Assembly: GCA_007644065.1 (NCBI GenBank)
Contig: VJWN01000001.1
Span: 2,308,340-2,372,339, forward strand
Direction: 5' to 3'
From: Margaritispora aquatica
Lineage: Eukaryota; Ascomycota; Leotiomycetes; Helotiales; Discinellaceae
DNA length: 64,000 bases
The translations under genes and the position numbers were made by a program. The notes under the pieces were generated by a model. The model did no database searches. It saw nothing but the letters and a program-made list of their open reading frames with translations, and had not been told where the DNA came from. Of the stretch, positions 35,501 to 45,849 are shown one piece after another. The first letter of the stretch is position 1. The number at the start of each line of letters is the position of its first letter.

Positions 35501-36966
35501 AGCATGGAAGCAAAAATCGGCAAACTCATCGAGATAGCAGTGATAGCGTTTCGCATGTTCAGTAAGACCTGAATTGCTCGAATTTCCTGATCTCTGATTT
35601 CCTGAAGTCGTCGAAGAAAAGCGCTTTCCCAGCCGAAAAATTTGACGAAGCGAACAGCGGTCAAGATTTCTTGTGTCAGACTGACTCTCTGATCAGTTAT
35701 TTTGTTGATGCCCCTTCTCCTTACAAACAAGCCTTTAACGGCTCTGGTCAACAATGGCATACCAATAACAAAGAGGCCAAAACCGGCCAGAGCACTATAT
35801 GTTAAATTGATAACCAGTAGCACCAAGGTGATGATGCAAGCGAGTGGTGCTGTCCAGATCATATGAAACATACCAGACGCCAGGTCAACACGAAAAGTGT
35901 CGACAGACATGAGATTAACCACTCGTCCATTAGCCCATCCAGTCCCGTCTCCCGCCACGCCCTTCGTTGTATCAGGAGCCATCTTGATTCCGCTCTTGGA
36001 CTTCTTCGACTTAGTCTCTTCTTTTGACTCCTCTTGTGGCTTTGCTTCACCATTCTTGATTGCCCTCCCTCCTGCTTTGGCACGTCCCGAGATCTTCATG
36101 GCTTTCTCGAAAATGACCGAGATGAGCACCGCCCTGGCTTCGCCTCCGACCATCATACCACGATAAATGAAATGGTTTGTTCCTAAGCTCTGCAGCATCT
36201 GCATAAATGTGATCCCAAATACAAGCCCCAGGCCTTTGCCAATATGCGGGGCAGGCTGGCCCTTCTGAGCCGCGACATACGCATCAGTAGCGAATTGGAT
36301 TAGATACCGCAATGTGAATGGCGATATAACCTGCAGAATATTTGAGAAGAACTGACATGTTCCTCCAATCCAGAACTCCACTTTGAAAGTGTCGTGCAAT
36401 GCGAATAGCAATGGATATTTGTCACCTCGCGCTACTCTCATCTTAAAAGACGTTTGTAGCTTTTCTGTCATTAACTCCGCTGTCCGGTCTGGATTGACAG
36501 TCCAGATGTCATTCTGCTCGAGAGGTCGTTGATACCCAGTTGCCATAATCGGTGACACCCATTGGAAATACATTAGGCTTAGAAAGCTGGCGCTATGTTC
36601 CCTCGACACTCTCCTAGTTTCTGGCACCGGTGGTGGTTTTCCCCATTTCAATGGATTGAGTTGTTTGTACCACGATTTCTTTGGCACCTCCACATGCGAT
36701 TCTGTTCTCGACACCGCGCTCGTAGTTGTCGCGTAACTTTTTGTCCTGTCGAATTCTGGTCTTCGCCCTTTCTCCTCGAAGTCCTTATCAGACCCAGACC
36801 CAGACCCAGATCCACTGGCAATATGTATATACTCCTTCTCGATGTCATGATCATGCTCCTCGTTGTCATCGTCTAGTGGCTCGTCATGATTGGTATCTGC
36901 GCCTGTCGCTGCCACGGCTGGATCTCCAGCAAGTATTTCTCGTTCCTTCTCCCCAGAATCTGCCAT
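32584..36966 (-). CDS. ABC transporter, ABCC/MRP family, Yor1-type
   Basis: This is a predicted full-length ABC exporter in the plasma membrane. Yeast Yor1 exports oligomycin, organic anions and other drugs. It is a single exon of 1,460 residues. The order is a disordered acidic N-terminus with a Gly-Ser repeat, TMD1, NBD1, linker, TMD2, NBD2, with no extra N-terminal TMD0. NBD1 has Walker A GGVGSGKSSLL, signature VSGGQKQRLNIARA and the degenerate Walker B VLMDDPLSAVDAH, usual for ABCC NBD1. NBD2 has VGRTGAGKSSIMSTL, a signature with SLGQRQ and an intact CDEATSSVD. The block SASFLSLMYFQWVSPIMATGY opens the core, and a charged insert (about 295-335) interrupts TMD1, as in Yor1 relatives. Actual substrates cannot be inferred. 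Confidence 0.9.
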   Translation of the reverse strand: MADSGEKEREILAGDPAVAATGADTNHDEPLDDDNEEHDHDIEKEYIHIASGSGSGSGSDKDFEEKGRRPEFDRTKSYATTTSAVSRTESHVEVPKKSWYKQLNPLKWGKPPPVPETRRVSREHSASFLSLMYFQWVSPIMATGYQRPLEQNDIWTVNPDRTAELMTEKLQTSFKMRVARGDKYPLLFALHDTFKVEFWIGGTCQFFSNILQVISPFTLRYLIQFATDAYVAAQKGQPAPHIGKGLGLVFGITFMQMLQSLGTNHFIYRGMMVGGEARAVLISVIFEKAMKISGRAKAGGRAIKNGEAKPQEESKEETKSKKSKSGIKMAPDTTKGVAGDGTGWANGRVVNLMSVDTFRVDLASGMFHMIWTAPLACIITLVLLVINLTYSALAGFGLFVIGMPLLTRAVKGLFVRRRGINKITDQRVSLTQEILTAVRFVKFFGWESAFLRRLQEIRDQEIRAIQVLLNMRNAITAISMSLPIFASMLAFITYSLTSHDLAPAHIFSSLALFNGLRMPLNLLPLVIGQVTDAWSSIYRIQEYLLSEEQDDDALFDPEAKNAVEIENADFTWERTATQEPEGAGPGKKRAKPLTPPKNEKAAPSPGSATPDDTSTLIEDGDVFKLHDMNFSIGRNELVAVIGGVGSGKSSLLAALAGDMRRTKGEMVIGANRAFCPQYAWIQNATVRENILFGKDLNKSWYKKVIDACALQPDLEMLPQGDATEIGERGITVSGGQKQRLNIARAIYFDADLVLMDDPLSAVDAHVGRHIFDNAIMGLLKDKARILATHQLWVLHRCDRIIWMEEGKIQAIDTFDNLMRDHAGFQTLMETTAVEEKHEKEDDVNEDEVEDEEKTQKKKKKAPALMQAEERAVKSVPWSVYFDYIKASGSYFNALIVFTFLLASQGANIATSLWLSWWTSDKFGYGKGVYIGVYAALGAAQAFLLFFFSLALAIMGTNASKSMLNRAITRALRAPMSFFDTTPLGRITNRFSRDVDVMDNTLTDAMRMYMLTMGMILSVFGLIIAYFHYFAIALGPLLVMFIFSAGYYRASAREMKRFEAVLRSHVFAKFSEGLSGTACIRAYGLQDKFVHDIRLAIDEMNSAYYLTFANQRWLSTRLDIIGNLLVFVTGLLVVTSRFNVSPSIAGMVLSYILSIVQMIQFTVRQLAEVENGMNATERLHYYGNYLEEEAPLHTVEIRKSWPESGEIIFNDVQMRYREGLPLVLQGLSMHVKGGERIGVVGRTGAGKSSIMSTLFRLVELSGGSITIDGMDISTIGLHDLRSRLAIIPQDPTLFKGTIRSNLDPFNEHTDMELWSALRQSDLVSADAQIDDLSPGRIHLDGIVEDEGMNFSLGQRQLMALARALVRGSQIIVCDEATSSVDMETDEKIQRTIVEGFKGKTLLCIAHRLKTIINYDRICVMDQGRIAELDTPWALYERGGIFRSMCDRGGIRKEDFVEYEKI

Positions 36967-38560
36967 TATCTTCCCGCTGTATTATCGCACGAGCAGAAGG
37001 TCCATGAGTAAGCAGTACAGTAAGGGAACGCAAGATATAGAGAAGGGAGGCGCAGAAGGTGGATGTGTAATGGAGAGGATAGAGAAGGAGAATAACATCA
37101 GATGTAGGCAACTACCTACTCCACTTACAAAAGAAGTACTGACTGAATTCGGATCCGAAATTGACTATAATCGCACCGGGCAGCTCGAGCAGGCCGCCCA
37201 TGAAGTGTGCTTTGTAAAGCAGCGCCACTTGGTGATGTTTGGGGGTGCATTTTTCCCCAGTACTGGTATTGAGTTGAAGTGGCAGGGGGCGAAGACAGAA
37301 AGTTCCCCGAGGCTTTGGCTGGAAAGAGGAAGGTCGGAGAGTCGGTCGGTGCTTAGAATTTACCGATGAACGTCATGTCTTGGTTGGTCCACTCGTATTA
37401 TCGTATTTCGTACGTAAGACTACCTATGTAACAGGTATGTTACTACGATAATTTCATGAAATTCTGCTTATTTACCTTGAAATTATGTTCACGCTTCTTT
37501 ATCGAAAGCTCAAGTCTGTGTTGTGTCTTGTTTTTTTTGCTGCGAAGAATCTGTCCCACATTTCGTTTCTATTGTGTTTGGTCCGAAAACATTTCGTTTC
37601 TAAGCCGTCAAAGTCCATGAGGGATCAAGCTCAAAGGTGGGTTACACAATCTACGGAAACACAGCGGAAGAGCCAACCCGTCGCAACTCAAAACATCGAT
37701 AAGCCTTACAATTTAGAAAGCTTGCGAATGCCATCCCAACTTGTTGTTTGGATACCCATGTCTGTCGTGATTTTGGTATCGAAATGGAATTCATGACCGC
37801 TAAGTATAAATGTTCGCTTCACACAACAATACAACTTGCTCTCAACATTTACCGAACGCGAACATGCAATTTCAAGTGCACATTTCACCATACTCCGGAC
37901 GAAATCCAATTGTCCGATCCGAGTCTAACTCCGCAAAAGGTCACCGGAGGGGATACAAGCTTTTAATGGCTTGGTATCTTTCTCCACCTGCTTGGTAATG
38001 GTAGAGTCATGGGCCAAAGTATCCCCCGCAGGCTGCATCTGCGAAGCATGAGAATTCCAACGCTGTATAGAATAAAGGAGTCAACGCATCATCGATATAC
38101 ACACAACTTGATATATTCACACCTTGGATGTTGGTGAAGTAGCATTGTAAGTTTCCTCATTGAGACAAAGACGGGAAGCGAGATGGATTTAAGCTTGCCG
38201 GAGACCGACTAATTCCGCTGTCAAGTACTCGAAGTCTCGGGAATCACTAGATTTCAACTGTTGGTCACATTGCAAGCGGTGTGAGACTTTGGACCATCAA
38301 GAAGGGTTTGGATTTCAGATCAATGCAGGTAATCGGGTCTGGAACAACTTTATATGCGGGTGCTGGTACCTATGTTGTGCATCTCTAAACACACACATTC
38401 ACCACCACGCCCATGGTATGTAGCTCGGCGAACATTCAAATGAGCCTTCCCGTTCCCAAAAGCAGGCTCTGCAAAGTCCTCATTATACTCATACACAGCA
38501 TCAGCTTGTTGACAAGTGAATGCTGGCCCATGGGTCATCCATCTCATATTGATCTCAATA
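36967..38560. other. Intergenic, promoter side of the ABC transporter
   Basis: This 1.6-kb spacer holds the ABC transporter promoter on its left end and the 3' flank of the transcription-factor-like gene on its right. No supported gene or defined binding site is seen. Confidence 0.55.
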
Positions 38561-40365
38561 TCATCCCATCTTTTTCAGTGCTGTCGCCCACTTCAAAAGC
38601 TTCCATTGATCGACAAGGCCTCTATTGCCAGTGTACTTTGCATCTGGATCTTCATCGCTTTCCACCACCCATTCATCCTTCGTATCCCGAGTCGCATGTG
38701 CAGCAATGATCGTCTGCGCCATGAAGAGACAAGTCGGAGAGTATTCCATCTCTACTTTTAAATCTAGAGCGATATCTGCGAGCTCTTGAGCCGTCGCTTC
38801 GGCTTCCCTCCTTGTCTTTGGACACACAGCTGCATCCAGTCGGCTCGTGATCATCAGGCATGCAAGATAGTTTGCAAACACCTTGCAATGGCTATCGTGC
38901 GTTGGACTGCCAGATCGGAGGTCAGGCAAAGCAGCTAGAATGGCTTGGTATCTCTTATACCAGCTTTTCATGTTGTCTCGTAATTTTCGGATACGTAGGC
39001 ATACATCATCAATAAACTCATCGGGTGGTAGTTTTTCCACGCAGATGATGTTGCATACATCTACGACTAATCCGGGAATGAATGTCTTGTATCTCAGTAA
39101 TGTTACAACTATCTCGCTTCGGTCAGTAATACCAGTATCGTCGTGGATCACTGATCGCATGGTATCTTGCCATGGTTTGGTTTCCAGATAACATCGTGCA
39201 CCGTTCAGCAAACATTCCGTTGTCTATTCGAGTCAGTTGCAAGGAAAGAAAGAAGATGTCGGCTTTGGCATCAGATGATGAGCACTCACAATTGTAAATG
39301 TCTGTGCTATGAATAGTGATTTCTCAAATTCCGTATTGTAGCTCTTTGGTCCTCGCAGTTGAATCAACTTCGCTGCTCCAGCTGAATGCCGTATCCTGTT
39401 GTATGTCAGCACGCTCCTATGCTATATATGGCATTAAGTCGTGATGTTCTTCAAGACTCAAGCACAGTCTATTCACTAACCATGCACTTTCACCACACGG
39501 ATCAAGAAGCTATTTAGAATTAGTGACTACTATACAAACAAACAAGAATACATGCCTCGTATATAGCCAATATCTCCGTGGCACATAACACTTCTGGTTG
39601 ATATCGTTGCTTTGGGTCATCCAGTGCTTTCTGTAAACTGTCCAAGGCCTTCACATAAAATTGAATCACAGCAGCCTCCCATGGCTTTCCAGGATGCACA
39701 ATGAGTCGAGCTCGAGCTGTCACACAAGCTGTAGCATCTCGTAAGCAGGCAGAATTCTCAAAATGCTTTGGCAGAAACGAGAGGTACGACGAGCTCTTGT
39801 GTGATCGGAGCTGATGCACGAGGCCAAAGGGATCCTGCGACAATGCAGCTCTCACAGCACGTCCAACATGTAGAGTCGCAAGAGTGGAGAGGTCGAGAAT
39901 ATCGAATTCGGATTTGATGCTAGCTAACTCGTAGCCCTTTGCAGACAAGTTCGGCGGCACCTCTGTCAACGCCAACCGTTTGATATATCGGTGCCTCTCA
40001 GCCGCCAGCTGGATATTCCTGCTCGCAGATGCTGTGGATCGCGCATCCTCCTTGCCCCTTATTGCCGTCACATATTTCGGTCGTGTGTTTGTGTTGACCT
40101 CCTCGACGTGGACCAAGTACTCGTCATCATTGCCCACCCGCTTCTCCTGAGTCCATCCCTTGTCGGTTTCTGGGTTGACGATGAACACCGGCAACTGCCT
40201 TAAGTTGTGCTTTCCGTAAGTACCGTCTCGTCTCCTGGCCGCTGAGGCCTTTTTCATAGCCTGTTTGCGAATTAAAGTTCGGACGGCCTTGTCCTGCGGT
40301 ACGATTGGGCTATGGATGGACGAATTGACGAAGTGGAACTCAACTTGCGGTGCCTGGTTTGCCAT
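38561..40365 (-). CDS. Fungal-specific transcription-factor-domain protein lacking a zinc cluster
   Basis: This is a probable nuclear regulator. Four exons (40365-39556, 39509-39481, 39395-39290, 39223-38561) give 535 residues, all junctions in frame. The N-terminus has the VEFHFVN block followed by a basic stretch (IRKQAMKKASAARRRDGTY). This opening is known from a large group of filamentous-fungal proteins with a fungal-specific transcription-factor C-terminal domain (DUF3468 type) and no Zn2Cys6 motif, and none is visible here. The joined exons read EILAIYELLDPCGESAWIRH, then SAGAAKLIQLRGPKSYNTEF, which is the conserved middle region. Intron 1 must use a GC donor (GAG/GCATGT) to keep the frame, and exon 2 is only 29 nt. 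Target genes are unknown. Confidence 0.8.
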
Positions 40366-41795
40366 CTTGAGATATCGGTAGTTGGAGCAATGAATACGAT
40401 GGGAGTCAAGAAAGGCAATGATCTAAGGTGTTGAGCGATTACGAGTTGTTATAAAGGGTGTGGCATCTGATAATGCTCTCTCCATGGCGAGGGTTACGGG
40501 ATAGAAAAGGGTCTCAGCCTCAACTACCTCTCCCACCACGGTTCGCTACATCTTTACCTCCCAAAAGACAAAGCTCTGGTGGGACAGCTGCAACCACATA
40601 GTCAGTTCCTGCATTACCAAGTAGCCCACCAAGCCTCCGAGACAATCTGATCTATGATCTTCCCAAGGGTCACCGGCACCTAAAAGTCAATCACTATCGA
40701 CGGCACGAAAGTTACAATGCATTTGTACCTGGAGAACCATGTTCGAGCTACGGCAGACCCGGCCGAAGACATTTGGTTCTGGGGAACCAATAAGTCCCCG
40801 CTGCCACTCATTTTTGATGTGTCTGGGCATTTACGCTGTGTCTGTCTCGCACAAACATTGCCAGGTCACTGTTTGCCAGAATAGGCTTAGCAATGTGTGA
40901 CATTTGAACCACAAAGAGCCCCAGCATCCACTCAATAAACGCTGCAGCAAAGAGAGGCTTTATCAAGATCTGATAATTGGTTTAGGGTACGCAGGATCGA
41001 GTACCAATGCACGATTCGTGTGATTGTACAGTACGTGTGATGGGTGATATTTGAGGTGGGGTTCAGGGTTCAATTATGGCTTGCTTTTTGCATGGCGGTC
41101 CGAGAACCATCATCAAAAGCTTTGTGAGTTCACGTGTGGCCCACAGACATTCCAGGTTGTCTCCTGCTATGTTGCGAAGTCGACGACACTCGAGTAAGAG
41201 GTGGTACATTTCACGGATATAGCTGTTTGCTGTACGGAATGATTACTCGTGTGACTGCAGTATATGCTTGGCGATTACATTCCGAGCCTTCTTTTTTTGC
41301 ACTCGCTTCGGTGAGGCTCGGGATTCCATGTAAACCACCATTGAGAATTCCCATATTAGGAATATGCGTTACGGCTGTGGTGGCAATTCGTAGCCTGACA
41401 ACCAATAATTCCATGATAGCTTCAATATGGATGCGCAACTGGGAACAACTGTGCCAGAAGTCCTTTCATTGTGCATGTAAAGATGGCAATATATGCATGT
41501 GTATCGCTACATTACCAAGCGATCAGTACTTCGGATGTAGAATAAGGAATTGAGGAGCAATCCCAACACCGAGTGAACATTATAGGACGCTGTCATCGAT
41601 TATGTGTGTTTCTGATGCCCTGGTCTTTGGGTTGACCTCGAACGTTAACAAAAAGTTGAAAATGGCTTTCGAAAGAGTATATAATGTCAGGAGAAACCCG
41701 TCAATTTCTCGGCTCGATATCTCTCAGTAGCCTTTGATCAATCCTCTGAGCATTTCTGCTCGACTTCTATACATCAAATTTCGACTATTCAAGCA
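40366..41795. other. Intergenic, divergent promoters
   Basis: This 1.4-kb spacer separates the divergent transcription-factor-like and carbonic anhydrase genes. The frame at 41134-41553 is Cys/Trp-rich without a motif and I do not call it. Confidence 0.55.
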
Positions 41796-42578
41796 ATGGC
41801 ATCTCTACTGTCCATTAGCGAGCTCGTGGAGCGCAACAAGTATGCTCGCCAAATTCATAACAAACGAAGAACATGCGCTAATACATCACAGAATATATGC
41901 TGCTACTCATCAGCCAATTCCCACGTTCAATGAGCTAGGTGCGATGCAAGTTGAGCCTCCCCATATTTGTATCTGTATGTCATTACTGCCTCATAATGAT
42001 ATAGCAACTAACAGTCTTAGTGACCTGTTGTGATCCTCGATGTCGTCCTGATATTTTCCTTGGTCTCAAGCCAACTGGTAAGTCCTAATTCGAAGGGGTG
42101 TGGATTTTGCTAAGACATTTCAAGATGCAGTTTTCACCTTCCGCAATATCAATGGACATACTGCCACTGTTCTGAAGGATATTGCAACTCTCGACATTTT
42201 TGTCAAGATTACGGATATCATGGTTATTCACCACACTGGTAAGTAAGAGCTCCCTGACTGGGATGATTTCTAATTCTAGCCTAGATTGTGGAGCTTCTCA
42301 TTACAGCAATGAAGCCATCCGTGCTGGTCTTCAAAGCCGTCTTCCTGAAGACAGCACCCTTGCTACTATGGACTTCGGTGCTGTAACAAGGTAAACGCAA
42401 TCTTGGACAGAAATATATAGCGAGTCTAAATTGACAATATTTTAGCATCGAACAAAGCATCAGAGACGATATTGCTATTATCAAAGCATCGACCTTGATC
42501 AGAAAGGAAATTGTGGACAAGACTGTCGGATTCGTTTTTGATATTCAGACCGGGTTGCTCACTCCTGTCGAGGCATAA
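41796..42578 (+). CDS. Small beta-class carbonic anhydrase
   Basis: This predicted enzyme interconverts CO2 and bicarbonate using a zinc ion. Six short exons (41796-41839, 41892-41974, 42021-42077, 42125-42238, 42285-42390, 42446-42578) with five introns of 46-55 bp give 178 residues, all in frame. Zinc ligands and the catalytic dyad are present: Cys45, Asp47 and Arg49 in LTCCDPR, and His98 and Cys101 in HHTDCG. The opening SISELVERNK and ATHQPIPTFNEL, and the closing TVGFVFDIQTGLLTPVEA, fit the beta family. At 178 residues it is shorter than common fungal beta enzymes of about 220-280. No targeting peptide is seen, so a cytosolic location is likely. The usual FRNAGG is replaced by FRNINGH. 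Confidence 0.85.
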
Positions 42579-42815
42579 GAGCAGCTGCATCCAGATATCA
42601 AAGCGAAAGCAGACTTCATTTCCTTCACCTCGTTGGTTCAACACCATCAATTTATCCATAATGAAATCCACTTTCCCACTCACACTCATCTGCACCTCTT
42701 GCATGCCATGCCGCCCACACCGCTGGAAATGCACCTCGGGGCTTGTGCAACCAGTGTGTCGGTGCCGCCAATGTCCTGCCAATGCTGCAGACCCATCATT
42801 GGCTAGGCTTATTTC

Positions 42816-42841
42816 CATCTAATCTGATCATCTAATCTGAT
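42816..42841. repeat. 13-bp direct tandem duplication
   Basis: CATCTAATCTGAT occurs twice in tandem (42816-42828 and 42829-42841). Each copy holds ATCTGATC, close to but not matching a GATAA-type site. Confidence 0.85.
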
Positions 42842-43164
42842 CCTGACAACTCAACTGAAATTGTATGGCAAGAATTTTGTGATTTGATCATGCGAGTAGC
42901 CTCCTCTTACCATCCTAGAATCCAGTTGGCGTTTCTCCGTTTCGCATAATTTTCGATCATCAACTATTGCTTCGATTAATTCTCACAAAATAGTCGAAAG
43001 TAGGACACTTCTAATTGCAAGTAACTTGAAAGTGTTCAAAGCTTACTGTACTTTTCTCACGCCACCCGCATCACTTTTATCCACTCTGCTTTCGACCGTC
43101 GGCGTCTCCTACCAATGGTGACACAGTATCAAAGGTTAGTGGGGTGGCGAGGGTATCGGTTTTG

Positions 43165-43173
43165 TTATCAGAT
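43165..43173 (-). promoter_or_regulatory. Putative SreA/GATA iron-repressor site
   Basis: TTATCAGAT is the reverse complement of ATCTGATAA, the ATCWGATAA core bound by fungal iron-responsive GATA repressors (SreA, Sre, Urbs1). With the next base it also fits the extended form with A before ATC. It is 676 bp upstream of the siderophore transporter start. Confidence 0.55.
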
Positions 43174-43506
43174 TGAAATATCCCGGACGCCTTCGGTTTC
43201 TGTTCCCTGTTAGTGGCTCTTTTGACCTCGCCCCATACCCGCTAGGGACATGACATCCGAGTTTTCCTGGACATGTTTTCTCTTGTCGTCTTTCTTCTCG
43301 GTCAAATACGTCTTGAAAAGGTACGAAAAACGATAGGACAGACGGGCAGGATGCGATCACAGCAGTCAGTTAGTGCTGTTATGTCGTGGAACGTAACAGT
43401 GGCATGTTGCCAACAAAAAATACTGCTGCATGTCAAGAAAACTCCTCTCTTCTACGAGAAGCGAATACAAGGTTTGTGGTGTGTCTTCACACTCGCACAT
43501 GCGATC

Positions 43507-43515
43507 TTATCAGAT
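43507..43515 (-). promoter_or_regulatory. Putative SreA/GATA iron-repressor site, second copy
   Basis: This is a second exact TTATCAGAT (ATCTGATAA on the minus strand), 334 bp upstream of the transporter ATG and 342 bp from the first copy. Two exact copies upstream of this gene class support iron repression. Confidence 0.6.
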
Positions 43516-43848
43516 GAAAATTTACGATAATTCGTACCCTAGGCCACTATTGTCGCGCTCCCCTTTCCTCTTCCCATTCAAGCTCCACGCCTACATCGGT
43601 CCTGGCCCACCTATGTGGGAAGGGTGCCCGAGAAATGCATATAAGTGGGTGACTGGATATTGTGCTACCCACTACCATCCCAAGACGGCGTCGAACCTCT
43701 TTCTATGGACCCAAACCTGTCGAGGAAGCTTTTCATATTTAAGTTTCCTCCACCCTCTTTCTATTCCTCTGGGATACGCAACCACCATACCCTACTCGAC
43801 CCAGACTGAACACTGTCAATCCGTATCCTCGACAGTTGTCTCGATAAG

Positions 43849-45849
43849 ATGAAGTTCTTTGGAAAAGATAAGGCGTTAGCGCAGGAGGTTGCTATTGGCG
43901 GTGCTCCCGAGCCGACTGATGCCGAGTTAACAAATGTTGAGAAGAATGTTCCGGTTACTGCAGGAGGAGATCTTAACGAGAAGCGTGCTTCCAGCTCAGA
44001 TGACGCTAATTCACTCGAGGAAGTACCCAGTGCGGATGCTCAAGCTGGTGTTAGAAAGGTGGAAGCGGTGACTTTGACATGGACGAAGAAGGATTTGTAT
44101 ATTGCTTATGGATGGTTCGTCTTTGATAACACAATCAGATTCCTATACTAACAAACACTCAGTGTCTTCCTCGTATTTTTCGTTGTCTCCATGCAGCAGC
44201 AGATCCAGAACAATCTGTCATCCTACGTCACCTCTTCATTTCTTCTTCTTCCACTTACTGGAACAACCTCCATTGTATCCAGCATTGTTGGAGGTGTGAT
44301 AAAGCTCCCACTCGCCAAGGCAATCGATCTCATTGGTCGACCCGAGGGTTTTGCATTCATGACATTTCTTGCGACTATGGGGCTTGTTATGATGGCTGCA
44401 TGCAAAAATGTAGAGACTTATGCTGCTGCACAGGTATTACTATTTTTCTCTCATGTTTCAATCTCACTAACACTAGTAGGTCCTTTACTGGACTGGTTTC
44501 AATGGAATGGCTTATGTCCTCGATGTCTTTATGGCCGATACTTCAAGTTTGAAAAACAGAGCTCTAGTTTTTGCTTTCACCACTACACCTTATATTGTGA
44601 CTACTTTCATTGGTCCTCGTGCTGCACAATCTTTCCTCGAGACTAGTGGCTGGCCATGGGGTTATGGAGTTTTCGCAATCATCACTCCAGTCATCACCTT
44701 GCCAATTCTGTATGTCTTGTACAGCAACCAACACAGGGCTCGTAAAGCTGGTCTCTTGGTGAAGCAGAAGAGTGGACGAACATTGGGAGAGAATATCAAG
44801 TTCTACTTCTGGGAATTTGACGGTATGTCTACTGGAGTCAAAGAGTGATGTTGAGACTAATAGTAAACAGTTATTGGCATCCTCCTTATCTGCGCAGGAT
44901 TCGTGCTCTTCCTTCTCCCATTTTCTCTCAAGACCTACCAGACAAAGGGATATGCTTCGCCCATGCTGATTGCTTTCTTCGTCATTGGAGGTGTCTGTCT
45001 GATCGCATTCGCACTTTATGAGAAATTTCTTGCTCCCAAGAGCTTCATTCCATTCGAGCTTCTTACTGATCGCTCCGTAGTCGGTGCATGTGCTCTTGCC
45101 TGCTTCCTATTCATAAGTTTCTAGTAAGTTCTCTGCTGGATCCAGGTCCCAAAACACAAGCTGACGTCTCCAGCCTATGGGATTCCTACTTCTACACTTA
45201 CCTGCAAGCTGTGCACGGCCTCTCCGTCGCCAACGCCGGCTATGTCAGCAACATCTACTCCATCGGCTCTTGCTTCTGGTCCGTCATCCTCGCCATCATC
45301 ATCCGCACGATGGGTCGCTTTAAATGGCTCGCCATGTCCATGCTCGCGCTCGAAATGCTCGGCGTCGGCCTGATGATTCACTTTCGCCAACCGCATATCG
45401 GCATCGGTTACGTCATCATGTGCCAGATCTTCATCGCATTCGGCGGTGGCTCCCTCGTTATCTGCGAAGAGATGGCTGTCATGGCTGCGGCGCCTCACCA
45501 GAACGTCGCCTCAATGCTTGCGCTTATCGGCCTCTTCTCCTCGGTTGGTGGTGGTATTGGCCAAGCTATCTCGGGCTCGATCTACACGAACAAATTCCCT
45601 GCTGCGCTGGAACGCGCGCTGCCTGGTAATGCAACGCTGAATGCTGAGCTGTATGGGAGTTTGACAGTGCAGTTGAGTTATGCGCTAGGGAGCCCAGAGA
45701 GAGACGCGGTGATTTATGCATACGGGCAGAGTATGTGGTATTTGACCATCGTGTCGTTCGTGTTCTTGGTGCCGTGTATTGGGTTTATTGCTATGTGGCA
45801 GGATTTCAGGGTCAAGGACTTGAGGCAGGTTAAGGGCCGTGTTGCTTAG
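43849..45849 (+). CDS. Siderophore-iron transporter, MFS family (Sit1/Arn/MirB type)
   Basis: This is a predicted plasma or vesicle membrane H+-coupled importer of ferric siderophores. Five exons (43849-44114, 44163-44433, 44480-44822, 44871-45123, 45174-45849) with introns of 46-50 bp give 602 residues. The cytosolic N-terminus of about 80 residues is acidic and Ser-rich. Spliced exons 1 and 2 read YIAYGCVFLVFFVVSMQQQI, the first span, followed by QNNLSSYVTSSF, a signature of this family. Further markers are the MFS loop KAIDLIGRPEGFAF, YWTGFNGMAYVLDVFMADTS and SYFYTYLQAVHGLSVANAGY, and a C-terminal GYVIMCQIFIAFGGGSLVI. The number of hydrophobic segments is consistent with 14 spans. Two SreA-like sites lie upstream. 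No siderophore synthesis gene is adjacent, and the substrate is not known. Confidence 0.9.

Larger units (their letters stand above)
42579..43848. promoter_or_regulatory. Upstream region of the siderophore transporter
   Basis: This 1.27-kb stretch follows the carbonic anhydrase stop and precedes the transporter start. It contains two SreA-type GATA sites and one 13-bp direct duplication, listed separately. No gene is supported. Confidence 0.6.

Noticed and set aside
41134..41553. 139-codon plus-strand frame before the carbonic anhydrase
   Set aside because: Cys/Trp-rich random-like sequence without a motif or signal peptide.
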